Translations under genes and position numbers: made by a program
The notes under the pieces: generated by a model
Databases searched by the model: none
What the model saw: the letters and a program-made list of their open reading frames with translations, nothing else
What the model was told of the DNA's origin: nothing
Shown here: positions 1 to 7,831 of the stretch, piece by piece
How the letters are laid out: every line of letters begins with the position of its first letter
Numbering within the stretch: the first letter of the stretch is position 1
Assembly (NCBI RefSeq): GCF_001467535.1
Contig: NZ_LNZC01000006.1
Span: forward strand, 1 to 64,000
Length of the DNA: 64,000 nt
Origin: Legionella worsleiensis
Lineage (GTDB): Bacteria; Pseudomonadota; Gammaproteobacteria; Legionellales; Legionellaceae
Direction: 5' to 3'

Positions 1-76
1 CCGGAATCTCTGATCAAGTGTTTCCGGAATCTGCGATCAAATGCGGCCGGAATTGGTGATCATTTCGCTCCGGAAT
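1..76. repeat. Iterated 23-bp-spaced repeats of an IS21-type end
   Basis: The motif CCGGAATNNNTGATCAN begins at 1, 24 and 47, and its first seven bases recur at 70, so the spacing is exactly 23 bp. Multiple spaced copies of a transposase-binding motif at the element ends are typical of IS21-family insertion sequences. The array probably begins before the window. The tail of an istB-like frame follows directly, so these repeats and that tail are probably parts of one internally deleted element. Confidence 0.6.
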
Positions 77-82
77 ACACAA

Positions 83-202
83 CTTGCAGCTGCAACAATA
101 GATCGCCTTCGTCACAATGCTTACAGGGTAACTTTGGATGGTCCAAGTTTTAGAGGAGAACGAGAAGAAATGAAAAAGCAAAAAGATAAAAAGGAGGTAT
201 AA
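83..202 (+). pseudogene. istB: 3' remnant of istB (IS21 helper ATPase)
   Basis: The frame read from 83 gives about 39 residues ending in a TAA at 200-202. It starts LAAATIDRLRHNAYRVTLDG and then has a charged Lys/Glu-rich tail. This matches the usual C-terminus of IstB-like ATPases, where an ILDRLxHNAHRIxLxG motif is followed by a short basic tail. The Walker motifs and everything upstream are missing. In place of the ATPase domain are the end repeats at 1-76, so an internal deletion has fused the element end to the last part of the gene. It is not functional. The frame stays open upstream into the repeats, but no start is visible. Confidence 0.6.
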
Positions 203-337
203 TTTAAGTAAAATAATGAGCCGTTTGATAGGCGGAGCTAGCCTTTTTAGATGGTCCCATTAGCCCCTGATCCGCGGTCCCTTTAGCACGCTGAATGACA
301 CAGGGATTACAACATATCTATTTTTTAGATTGCATGA

Positions 338-667
338 TTATAAAGATTCCTGTTGGATGCCTTTGACCTTATTAAATTTGTTCAGGGTGTCATTGGTAAT
401 TTGAGCGATTTTATCATTATCAAAATTAAATTTATCAACGGCAATTTCTTTAACAATGCCATTAATCTGAATAATTAATTTTTGGCAATACTCTTCGATG
501 TCACTGGCTTTTTTCTCATCTTTATTTTCAGCCTTGGTGTTCATGACCATGAGTCCAATTTCAACAAGCCTAGTTGTCGTATAAGAGAGCGAGTCATTCT
601 CTTTACCTGCTATTTTAAGCACCTGTTCATGAAGATTGTCAGGTAAGGTAACAGTAATTCGAGCCAT
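338..667 (-). CDS. Ribbon-helix-helix DNA-binding protein
   Basis: A protein of 109 aa when read from the Met at 667, which has an AGAGG Shine-Dalgarno about 7 nt upstream; an 18-residue longer version is open but lacks such a site. The N-terminus (MARITVTLPDNLHEQVLKIA) is a classic ribbon strand plus first helix of the MetJ/Arc fold, followed by a TTTRLVEIGL second helix. The C-terminal half (residues 50-109) is charged and probably helical. Such proteins act as autorepressors, antitoxins or relaxosome accessory factors on mobile elements. No toxin or relaxase gene adjoins it here. Two palindromes upstream (785-798 and 812-831) are possible operators. The specific role is not recognised. Confidence 0.7.
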   Translation of the reverse strand: MARITVTLPDNLHEQVLKIAGKENDSLSYTTTRLVEIGLMVMNTKAENKDEKKASDIEEYCQKLIIQINGIVKEIAVDKFNFDNDKIAQITNDTLNKFNKVKGIQQESL

Positions 668-1117
668 AATATAACCTCTTTTTGCGATGATGTTGGATGT
701 CTGGCTGATGCATCCGTGCACGCCAACCCTAATTATAATTAGATCATATTAGGCTATATATTTCAACTGGTTACTACTGGTAGTATGCAGATCTGCATCA
801 GACAATATGCACATCAACTTTAAATTTGATGCACATTTGCATACTGTTTTTTGATTACTAATTAGCCAATATTTAAAGTTTTGCAGTCTCCCTTTGAAAA
901 TATGGCTTTATTTTCAATAAATACAACGAGTTACACATACTGCAACCTGTTGCGAAAGGTGTGCTGTTTTCTTTTTTAGAGTTGTCTTGTTCATTAATTC
1001 TCAGATCAAGTTTTATGTGAATCTGACTATTTTTTATTAAGCGCGGATCAATTGCGTGTTTGTGATTTAATGCCGAATCTAAATTTCAGCTATCAATTTA
1101 CATTACGATCACCCGGT
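668..1117. other. AT-rich intergenic region with palindromes
   Basis: No credible gene is visible between the ribbon-helix-helix gene and the MazG-like gene. The stretch is AT-rich and contains a perfect 14-bp palindrome, ATGCAGATCTGCAT, at 785-798 and a near-palindrome, CATCAACTTTAAATTTGATG, at 812-831. Both lie upstream of the divergently read ribbon-helix-helix gene and could be operator sites. The short frames on the plus strand at its right end run into the antisense of the MazG-like gene and look spurious. Confidence 0.4.
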
Positions 1118-1495
1118 TTAACCCACTCTATTCTTTGCTTGTTTCCAGATAGACATCAACTCATCAAAAGTTTGTCCTTCCAAATTAATGAGTTTCTTTT
1201 CATGAGCAATCATTTTGACAGCGCGAAGCCGCCGCTCAAATTTTTCTAAGGTTTGTTGTAGTGTATCTTTGGGATCTAATTTACAAAATACACACAGTGA
1301 ATACACGGCATGCAATAGGTCACCTATTTCTTCCTGCAAAGCAGATGAGTTATCATTAATTCCTGCTTTTAAATGCTCATCGACTTCAATACACTCACTT
1401 TGGATTTGAGTCATAATCTGATCGGTCGTTTCCCACTGAAAACCAAATTCAGCAGCTTCATTTTCTAATGCTGCAATTTTTTCTAATAGATTCAT
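1118..1495 (-). CDS. MazG-like nucleotide pyrophosphohydrolase
   Basis: A 125-aa, single-domain, all-alpha NTP pyrophosphohydrolase of the MazG/dUTPase superfamily, which hydrolyses (d)NTPs to NMP and pyrophosphate. The metal-binding helices are visible as ECIEVDEHL (ExxE, residues ~34-42) and EEIGDLLHAV (ExxD, ~55-64), the two acidic pairs expected for MazG. Its length suits a one-domain protein rather than the duplicated E. coli MazG. It sits 17 bp downstream of the NYN-domain gene on the same strand and is probably co-transcribed with it. The pairing of a nucleotide-hydrolase with an RNase-like protein could be a stress or defence function, but that is inference. The precise substrate cannot be read. 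Confidence 0.75.
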   Translation of the reverse strand: MNLLEKIAALENEAAEFGFQWETTDQIMTQIQSECIEVDEHLKAGINDNSSALQEEIGDLLHAVYSLCVFCKLDPKDTLQQTLEKFERRLRAVKMIAHEKKLINLEGQTFDELMSIWKQAKNRVG

Positions 1496-1512
1496 TAATC
1501 ATTTCCACGTTA

Positions 1513-2292
1513 TTATTGTCTACCACGTAAATATAAAACTTTTGTGTTCGATCCAGGATTGACTCGTTCTTCTGTTTCAAAAATCTCCGGTTTTCCTTTA
1601 ACCAAATCACTCAGCTTTTTGAAACCATAAAGCCTGGAATCAAAGTCTGGTTTTAACTTAGTTAAATAGCCACCAAATGTTCCTATGTATGCCCAACCAG
1701 TATCATCGTATGAGTTATTTAATGCTTCCAGAATAAATTCTTTTGGAAATTCTTGTGCTGAGGGTTCATTAGCTTTCGCTTGTTTAACAGGCTGCTTTCT
1801 CTTTTTTGACTGACTAATTGATTGATCAGGTGGTGCTACAGGGCGAAGTACTTCAGTGAAAATGAATTTATTGCAGGCATTACGAAATGCCTCTGGTGTT
1901 TTTTTCTCTCCAAATCCAAAAACTTGCAACCCTTCTTCACGAATACGGTTAGCAAGACTTGTAAAATCACTATCACTTGACACGATACAAAAACCACCAA
2001 AACGATGCGTATAAAGTAGATCCATAGCATCAATAATAAGCGCACTATCCGTTGCATTTTTTCCAGAAGTAAAAGCAAATTGCTGTATTGGTTTTATAGC
2101 GTATTTATGCAATACCTTTTTCCATTGTGCGCTTGATGGTAAGGTGAAATCGCCATAAATTCTCCTTACGATAGCATCTCCATAACCAGCAATCTCAGTT
2201 AAAAGACCATCAATAATTACTGCTCGAGCATTATCAGCATCAATAAGTACAGCTAATTTTAACGCGGCTTCATCTGTCGTAATTTTTGTCAT
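1513..2292 (-). CDS. NYN-domain RNase-like protein with C-terminal LOTUS domain
   Basis: This 259-aa protein starts with a NYN (PIN-like, LabA/DUF88) domain. LAVLIDADNAR (~13-23) carries the first acidic residues, with TDSALIIDAMDLLY (~81-94) and VSSDSDFTSLANRIREEG (~103-120) carrying the others expected for a metal-dependent nuclease site. After a Lys/Gln linker (~155-180) comes an OST-HTH/LOTUS-like segment (~183-250, FILEALNNSYDDTGWAYIG...LYGFKKLSDLVK), a module known from RNA-binding proteins such as MARF1. The architecture implies RNA recognition coupled to cleavage. The GNAT gene lies 22 bp upstream and the MazG-like gene 17 bp downstream on the same strand, so an operon is likely. The biological target is unknown. 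Confidence 0.8.
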   Translation of the reverse strand: MTKITTDEAALKLAVLIDADNARAVIIDGLLTEIAGYGDAIVRRIYGDFTLPSSAQWKKVLHKYAIKPIQQFAFTSGKNATDSALIIDAMDLLYTHRFGGFCIVSSDSDFTSLANRIREEGLQVFGFGEKKTPEAFRNACNKFIFTEVLRPVAPPDQSISQSKKRKQPVKQAKANEPSAQEFPKEFILEALNNSYDDTGWAYIGTFGGYLTKLKPDFDSRLYGFKKLSDLVKGKPEIFETEERVNPGSNTKVLYLRGRQ

Positions 2293-2314
2293 GCTAATTA
2301 ACCTGTTTTATAAA

Positions 2315-2815
2315 TTATTTATTTATGGAACGATAAAATTTACATTCAACACCATGACCAAGATCATCTTTATAATATTCCATACCACACTTCTCCATTA
2401 CTCGATGTGATGCACTATGTTTGAGTGGCGCAAAAGCAATAATATAATCAGAATTGATATTTATTTTACTCCACTCAAGAAGTGCCTCTAGTGCTTCAGA
2501 TGCATAACCCATACCCCAAAATTTTCTTACAATAAGGTATCCAACTTCAATTTCCCCTGTTTCAATTGGCCCAAATCCACATCGTCCAATGAATTCATGA
2601 GTCACCTTATTGAATATAACAAAACCAGGCAATCCTTTGTCTCCATAAAGGTTCATAATCTGTTTTATTCTTCGCTTAGTTTGCTCGCGATCTTGTGTTC
2701 CATCAGGAAAGAATTTCCTAACTTCTCGGTCTGCATGAAGCTGAGCAACTTGATCTAAGTCCTCATCCTTAATTAAACGCAAAAGCATCCTTGGTGTTTC
2801 AATTTTAATGGTCAT
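2315..2815 (-). CDS. GNAT N-acetyltransferase (RimJ/RimL type)
   Basis: A 166-aa acetyl-CoA-dependent acetyltransferase. It begins with the RimJ/RimL-type opening IETPRMLLRLIKDEDLDQVAQL. The central FIGRCGFGPIETGEIEVGYLI strands are followed by the acetyl-CoA-binding loop RKFWGMGYASEALEALLEW and the HSASHRVMEKCGMEY segment, all standard features of this subfamily. Full length, with no missing core motif. Substrates in this group range from ribosomal protein N-termini to antibiotics and small amines, and the sequence does not say which applies. It lies 10 bp after the aldo/keto reductase gene on the same strand. Confidence 0.8.
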   Translation of the reverse strand: MTIKIETPRMLLRLIKDEDLDQVAQLHADREVRKFFPDGTQDREQTKRRIKQIMNLYGDKGLPGFVIFNKVTHEFIGRCGFGPIETGEIEVGYLIVRKFWGMGYASEALEALLEWSKININSDYIIAFAPLKHSASHRVMEKCGMEYYKDDLGHGVECKFYRSINK

Positions 2816-2825
2816 ATTGGTTCAC

Positions 2826-3668
2826 TTATAACCCTATATTTTCTATATATTGAATTTCTTCTTGTAAAAGCTCAAAGTCATATATGTTTAAATCATTATC
2901 CATGTGTTGTTGATTTGTAGTGCCGGTTAAAGGCAATATCCCCACTTGGTTTGCAAAGCGAAATATAATTTGCGGGATGGTTTTATCATATTTTACAGCA
3001 AGTGATTGCATGTAAGGGTTTAATAAATACGGCTGATTCGCAGTGAGCAAAGAAAATCCTTGATAGATAATCTTGTTTTTTTGACTAAATGTCCTAACGT
3101 CTTGATCCCATTGTGTTATGGCGAAACATCTATTTTGTATAAACGATGGCTTTATAGAGACTTTTCTATATAGTTCTTCAACTTGTGCCATATTAACGTT
3201 AGAAATGCCGAGAAACTTTACCTTTCTACTACACACCAGCTCTTCCATGGCCTGCCAAATTTCTAAATCTGCATCGATTATTCCATGAGATAGTGAAGGG
3301 CCATGAAGTATATAGGCGTCAATGTAGTCTGTCTGTAAATGCTCGAGTGAGCTTGCAAAGGATTGCTTGACCTGGTTGGTCAATGAATCAAATTCATCAT
3401 AAGGTTTTCTATGATCTTGGCCATGTACAGAGGTAAATTTTGTTTGTAGAAATAAATCACTGCGTGTTTTTTGACTAGTTGTTAAAAATTGATTAATTGC
3501 ATCACCCACGGCTTCTTCAAAATAATGCCTACGTTGATTGGCAGTATCAATCCCTCGAAATCCTGAGTTGAGTGCCTGGAGCACCAATCGTTTTGTGTCA
3601 TCTTCTTTCCATGCTGTACCATATAAAATAGGGGGAGTGGTTGATGTGTCGTTTTGTTTTATATTCAT
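2826..3668 (-). CDS. Aldo/keto reductase
   Basis: A 280-aa NADPH-dependent oxidoreductase of the aldo/keto reductase superfamily. The catalytic tetrad can be placed: Asp in FRGIDTAN (~40), Tyr in RRHYFEEAVG (~49), Lys in LFLQTKFTS (~77) and His in DAYILHGPS (~123). The TIM-barrel motif KVKFLGISNVN and the later SFIQNRC segment are also present. The C-terminal cofactor region is short (IPQIIFRFANQVGILPLTGTTN), and the family's usual length is 270-320 aa. The gene is the first of a minus-strand run ending with the MazG-like gene. The substrate is probably a small carbonyl compound; no closer assignment is possible. Confidence 0.8.
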   Translation of the reverse strand: MNIKQNDTSTTPPILYGTAWKEDDTKRLVLQALNSGFRGIDTANQRRHYFEEAVGDAINQFLTTSQKTRSDLFLQTKFTSVHGQDHRKPYDEFDSLTNQVKQSFASSLEHLQTDYIDAYILHGPSLSHGIIDADLEIWQAMEELVCSRKVKFLGISNVNMAQVEELYRKVSIKPSFIQNRCFAITQWDQDVRTFSQKNKIIYQGFSLLTANQPYLLNPYMQSLAVKYDKTIPQIIFRFANQVGILPLTGTTNQQHMDNDLNIYDFELLQEEIQYIENIGL

Positions 3669-3749
3669 AATGCCGCCTCCATTAGTGTTACAGCATAAGC
3701 AAGCATTATCCTCCTCAAAATATAGAGGTATTTTTCGGAGGATAATGAG

Positions 3750-5558
3750 CTAAGGAACAAATCTATTAATAGACCCAGTGTCAATTTTATTTTGACTTTG
3801 GGCTTTCCACAATTGAGCATAGGCACCATTTTGATTTAATAGTTCATTGTGGGTACCTTGCTCAATAATCACACCATTAGCGAGTACCAGAATATTATCT
3901 GCATGTGTTACTGTAGAAAGCCTATGGGCAATAATAAGTGTTGTTGTGTTGATCGATATCTGTTTGAGACAGGTCTGAATGTCTTTCTCTGTTTTCATAT
4001 CCAGTGAAGATGTTGCTTCATCAAAAATAAAAATTTTAGGTTTTTTAAGCAGCATTCTAGCGATGGCCACTCGCTGTTTTTCGCCACCAGACAATTTTAA
4101 TCCGCGCTCACCAACTCTGGTTTCTAACCCATCAGGCAGTTTTGTCACGAACCTGTCAAGATGTACTGCTTGTATTGCATCCGTCAATTCATCATGAGTG
4201 ACATGCGGATTTCCATATATCAGGTTATTTTTTAAGGTATCATTGAATAAAGCAGTTTCCTGAGGAACGATACCGAGTATTGCTCTGAGTGATGCATGTT
4301 GGATATTGCTAATATTTTGCCCATCAATCTGAATACTCCCCGAATTCAAATCGTAAAGCCGAAAGATTAATCTTGCGAGAGTGGATTTGCCGGATCCTGA
4401 GGATCCAACGATTGCAGTAGTGGTACCGGGTTCAACTATAAAGCTAAGGTCATCAAGAATTTTCCGATGTTCATTATAAGCAAAATGGACGTGCTCAAAT
4501 TGTATTTTTCCTTCTTTGTACTTAAGTGTTCTGGCATTCGGTTGGTCTTGAATATCGATAGGAATTTTCAGCAACTGAATCGCGGTTTGAAAACGAGCTA
4601 AATCATCTCGGGTAACACGAATTCGATAGCCTAGCATGGATAATGGCAGCATGAACATGAATAAATAGCCATGGACCAGTACAAAATCTCCGACATTCAT
4701 GGTCCCTGCAATGACTCGGCTGCCAGCAAGTAAGAGCATAATAATAACACACATACCAACAATGACATTTTGCATAAGATGAATTTTTGCATCGGCATTT
4801 AATGCTCGAGTATCTGCATGGGCCTTTTCTTGTAATTTTTGAGCAGCTGTATTGATTTCATCCTGTTGGGTATTAAAATATTTCACGGTATCCGCATGCA
4901 ACAGGCTTTCCACCAGATAGGCGTTTGCAGATGCATCTTCATTGTTTTGCTTCATTCTGCATTTTACAATCCATTGAGCGGTGTAATAGCTTAGCAAGAT
5001 ATAAGAAACCAGCATCAACAATAGAACCAATCCAAAAAAAAGATCATAAAAATAGCTCAAAAAAATCATAGCAAAAATTATTTCTATAAGAACCGGCAAT
5101 ATCATCACAATAGGTCGACCAATAAGATCAACAGCAGACGAGTGTGAACGTTCTATGATTGTAAGAATTTCGCCTGATTTACGTTCTCTATGAAATTTTG
5201 TGGAAAGCGCTTGTACGTGATCAAAAAGTTCTAAACAAAATTTTCTCGCCCCTTCTAATTCTACAGGAAAAGCTATTACTTGACTGAGGGTGATACAAGC
5301 TTTGGATGCACCCCAAACCGATGCATAAGTCAGAATGATGACTAAAGGGGTGCTGTTTAAAAATAGGGCATGTCCAGAGAGTGCATTAATGGCTTCTTTT
5401 AAAAAAATGGGGACACACAAATTTAGTGCAATGGAAATCAATATAAATAAGAGAGCCAAGACAACGTGAATTTTTCCTCTTAGGCTGTTCTTTGTCCAAA
5501 CGCAAGGCCAAAGATAGTAGATAGTTTCTTTAATGCTGGGTAAACTTTCATTCATCAT
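3750..5558 (-). CDS. ABC exporter half-transporter (ATM1/HMT1 type), second of pair
   Basis: A 602-aa ABC exporter with an N-terminal six-helix transmembrane domain (~20-310) fused to a nucleotide-binding domain. Key motifs are Walker A GSSGSGKST (~388), signature LSGGEKQRVAIARML (~491), Walker B IFIFDEATSSLD and H-loop IIAHRLSTV. The TMD resembles the ATM1/HMT1 class, which exports glutathione or thiol conjugates and metals, but the transported molecule is not proven. Its start overlaps the stop of the upstream ABC gene by 4 bp (ATGA type), so the two proteins are translationally coupled and probably form a heterodimer. It has complete ATPase motifs, as does its partner. Confidence 0.85.
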   Translation of the reverse strand: MMNESLPSIKETIYYLWPCVWTKNSLRGKIHVVLALLFILISIALNLCVPIFLKEAINALSGHALFLNSTPLVIILTYASVWGASKACITLSQVIAFPVELEGARKFCLELFDHVQALSTKFHRERKSGEILTIIERSHSSAVDLIGRPIVMILPVLIEIIFAMIFLSYFYDLFFGLVLLLMLVSYILLSYYTAQWIVKCRMKQNNEDASANAYLVESLLHADTVKYFNTQQDEINTAAQKLQEKAHADTRALNADAKIHLMQNVIVGMCVIIMLLLAGSRVIAGTMNVGDFVLVHGYLFMFMLPLSMLGYRIRVTRDDLARFQTAIQLLKIPIDIQDQPNARTLKYKEGKIQFEHVHFAYNEHRKILDDLSFIVEPGTTTAIVGSSGSGKSTLARLIFRLYDLNSGSIQIDGQNISNIQHASLRAILGIVPQETALFNDTLKNNLIYGNPHVTHDELTDAIQAVHLDRFVTKLPDGLETRVGERGLKLSGGEKQRVAIARMLLKKPKIFIFDEATSSLDMKTEKDIQTCLKQISINTTTLIIAHRLSTVTHADNILVLANGVIIEQGTHNELLNQNGAYAQLWKAQSQNKIDTGSINRFVP

Positions 5559-7321
5559 GATGCACTCTTTTGCTGCTGGCTATTCCACATGGAGTAATAT
5601 AATCCCTTTTTCTCGATTAATTCTTGATGCGTTCCAGCTTCTACGATTTCTCCGTCTTGTAAAACAAGAATGTTATCAGCATGAATAATCGTACTCAAAC
5701 GATGTGCAATGACTATACTGGTGGTATGTTTTGTAACTTCCTCAATATTTTCCTGGATATTTTTTTCAGTCTGCGTGTCGAGCGATGCGGTTGCTTCATC
5801 AAATAACAAAATAATCGGGTTGCGTAATAAACATCTTGCTATTCCAATCCTCTGGCGTTCTCCTCCTGATAATTTAAAACCCCCTTCACCGATGTTGGTT
5901 TCAATTCCTTTGGGGAGGTTTTTTACCATCTCTTCCAAGTGCGCCAGTTGGATTACGTTATTGATTTCACGCTCGGAGATATTTAGAGCACCGTAGCAGA
6001 GATTAAACCTCAACGTATTGTTGAAGAGTAGAACTTCTTGTGGAACAATTCCGATTTGTTGGCGTAATGAATGCTTGCTCACAGCAGTAATATCCTGGTC
6101 ATCTATGAGTATTTGTCCCTGAGTGACTTCAAATAATCCCAGCAATAATCGTGCAATCGTTGATTTACCCGAGCCACTGGGTCCCACAATAGCTGTCATC
6201 TTTGCGGGTGGAACTTCGAAGCTTACATTTTTTAAGATGGGGTGTTCCGGTTGGTAACCGAAAGTGACGTTTTTAAAGTGAACATGCGGGCCGGTAATGG
6301 ATAAAGGTTTTGCATCAGGGTGGTTTTGTTCCACTTCATCGGTTTGCTCTAATAAATAGGCTGAATATTCTATTTTGGATAAATCATTTTTGGTATCTCG
6401 CCAACGCACACTTGCTTCGCTTAAAGGTTCAAATAACTGTAATAAATAGCCGTTAATCAGGACAAAGTCACCCAATTTTAACTGTCCAATTAAAATTTGG
6501 TACCCTACTTTATAGGACAAAAAGGCAAGACCACCCGCAATAATGAGTGTTTGTAGTACCAAAAACATCCCCATTCCACTAAATAATGCTGTATTTGCTT
6601 GCACGCTTTTTTGTAAAAATTGGTCAATTTTTTGATGTTCTACGGTCTGGCTGTTGTAATATTTTACGGTTTCTGTGTTGAGTAGGCTGTCGGTAATTGC
6701 GGAACTTACATTTAATTCAGCAATACTACAATTTTTTTGCAGGACTGTGGATTTTTTTTGAGTGAATCCATTAAAAACAAGATAGAGTGCCAAAATAATA
6801 ACTAAATAGAACCCATAGTTTAATCCATAGAAGTGCCAGATGATTAAAAAAGCGAAGAGAATTTCTAAAAAAACCGGAGCAATTCGAAACAATATGTTCG
6901 AGATAAGCATCGCGATTGCAAGCTGTGCGCGACTGATAGCGCTGGTTATTTTTCCGGTTTCCTTATCCAGGTGAAATTTGTAATTTAAAGTATGAAGATG
7001 TGCAAAGACATGAGTACTATAATCCGCAATTGTTGTACTTATGTTTACAAAAGTAAGCATCTCGCGAATTTTTTCACTGCATCTTGCCAGCATCCAGAGT
7101 AATCCATAACAGCAGATCAGCAAGATAATCATCATGCTCGATGTCATTATCGTACCGGATAATGCAGTTACTATATCTTTAAAAAAAATGGGTACAATTA
7201 AATTTAAGGCGAGTGTTGTGAAAACCAAAAATAATGAAAATATGACCCGAAACTTTTTTTTAAAGTTATTTTTCGGCCAAAAAAATGGAAAAAAATGGGA
7301 TATTATCTGTAAACTCGTCAA
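5555..7321 (-). CDS. ABC exporter half-transporter, first of pair
   Basis: A 588-aa ABC exporter of the same architecture as its downstream neighbour: a six-helix TMD then an NBD with Walker A GPSGSGKST, signature LSGGERQRIGIAR, Walker B ILLFDEATASLD and H-loop IVIAHRLST. The start is a TTG at 7321 (MTSLQII), preceded by a good AAGGA site about 7 nt away; no ATG fits better. The pair shares only the family-level motifs, so they look like diverged paralogues forming a heterodimer rather than a recent duplication. The gene diverges from the borosin-type cluster at 7605, with a 283-bp intergenic region between. Whether this exporter serves that cluster is unknown. Confidence 0.85.
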   Translation of the reverse strand: MTSLQIISHFFPFFWPKNNFKKKFRVIFSLFLVFTTLALNLIVPIFFKDIVTALSGTIMTSSMMIILLICCYGLLWMLARCSEKIREMLTFVNISTTIADYSTHVFAHLHTLNYKFHLDKETGKITSAISRAQLAIAMLISNILFRIAPVFLEILFAFLIIWHFYGLNYGFYLVIILALYLVFNGFTQKKSTVLQKNCSIAELNVSSAITDSLLNTETVKYYNSQTVEHQKIDQFLQKSVQANTALFSGMGMFLVLQTLIIAGGLAFLSYKVGYQILIGQLKLGDFVLINGYLLQLFEPLSEASVRWRDTKNDLSKIEYSAYLLEQTDEVEQNHPDAKPLSITGPHVHFKNVTFGYQPEHPILKNVSFEVPPAKMTAIVGPSGSGKSTIARLLLGLFEVTQGQILIDDQDITAVSKHSLRQQIGIVPQEVLLFNNTLRFNLCYGALNISEREINNVIQLAHLEEMVKNLPKGIETNIGEGGFKLSGGERQRIGIARCLLRNPIILLFDEATASLDTQTEKNIQENIEEVTKHTTSIVIAHRLSTIIHADNILVLQDGEIVEAGTHQELIEKKGLYYSMWNSQQQKSAS

Positions 7322-7514
7322 ATAGAGTCCTTATTGATTATTATCATATGATCGAAGAGGATAACATTAAATAATTTAGGAAGTAAAAAAACAGTAGACA
7401 TTGAGGCAAGCGCAAAATAATTTGTGTTCAAAAAAACATACATTTGTGGAATAATGTGAGTCAATTCGTAATGAGATTGTATGCACTGACATGTTATTTG
7501 AAATAAAAGATTTC

Positions 7515-7544
7515 TTGATAATGGTTGATTTTTGATAGGATAAT
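7515..7544 (+). promoter_or_regulatory. Candidate sigma-70 promoter of the borosin cluster
   Basis: TTGATA at 7515-7520 is separated by 18 nt from GATAAT at 7539-7544. It lies about 60 nt upstream of the precursor start in an AT-rich region, where other weak matches are also possible. Confidence 0.3.
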
Positions 7545-7604
7545 GATTTAAATTTTTATAAAATAAATAGTGCAAAATTTTGATTACCAAATTTTGGAGG
7601 GACT

Positions 7605-7823
7605 ATGGAATTATTAGATGCAGTTGAGGCATTGGTGAAAAATCCACTCCTTGATACAGTGGTTTTAGAGGATTGGGTTTTAAGTAAAAGCTTGGTTGAA
7701 TCATATAAAAACTCAGATACACATAAGATCAGGGAGTTAATCACTGATAAAAAGAATTTTTCGGATATGAGCCATGTGATCCCGTATCCGGATATGAGCC
7801 ATGTTTTTCCAGTGACCAAATAA
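7605..7823 (+). CDS. Putative borosin RiPP precursor peptide (split type)
   Basis: A 72-aa peptide with a strong GGAGG ribosome-binding site 5 nt before its ATG. Residues 1-50 are predicted helical and resemble the borosin-binding domain of split borosin precursors such as SonA, including the ALVKNPLL and SLVESYKNSDTHKIRELI stretches. Residues 52-69 consist of two near-identical nine-residue units, [F/Y][S/P]DMSHV[I/F]P, followed by VTK. The methyltransferase gene starts 9 bp downstream. A helical recognition domain plus a short, Val/Ile/Phe-containing C-terminal core beside a TP-methylase is the hallmark arrangement of split borosins. The function is inferred from family likeness and context; methylation itself cannot be seen. 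The overlapping minus-strand frame is a shadow. Confidence 0.8.
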   Translation: MELLDAVEALVKNPLLDTVVLEDWVLSKSLVESYKNSDTHKIRELITDKKNFSDMSHVIPYPDMSHVFPVTK

Positions 7824-7831
7824 GGATTTAA

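Noticed and set aside
1-76. Short CRISPR-like array
   Set aside because: The 23-bp period has no unique spacers of constant length and it abuts an istB remnant; transposon end repeats explain it better.
1052-1249. Plus-strand frame of 65 codons
   Set aside because: It is antisense to the MazG-like gene and has no ribosome-binding site or family similarity.
7318-7590. Open frame of 90 codons on the minus strand upstream of the ABC gene
   Set aside because: It has no family likeness, is composed of AT-rich low-specificity residues and occupies the divergent promoter region of the ABC and borosin genes.
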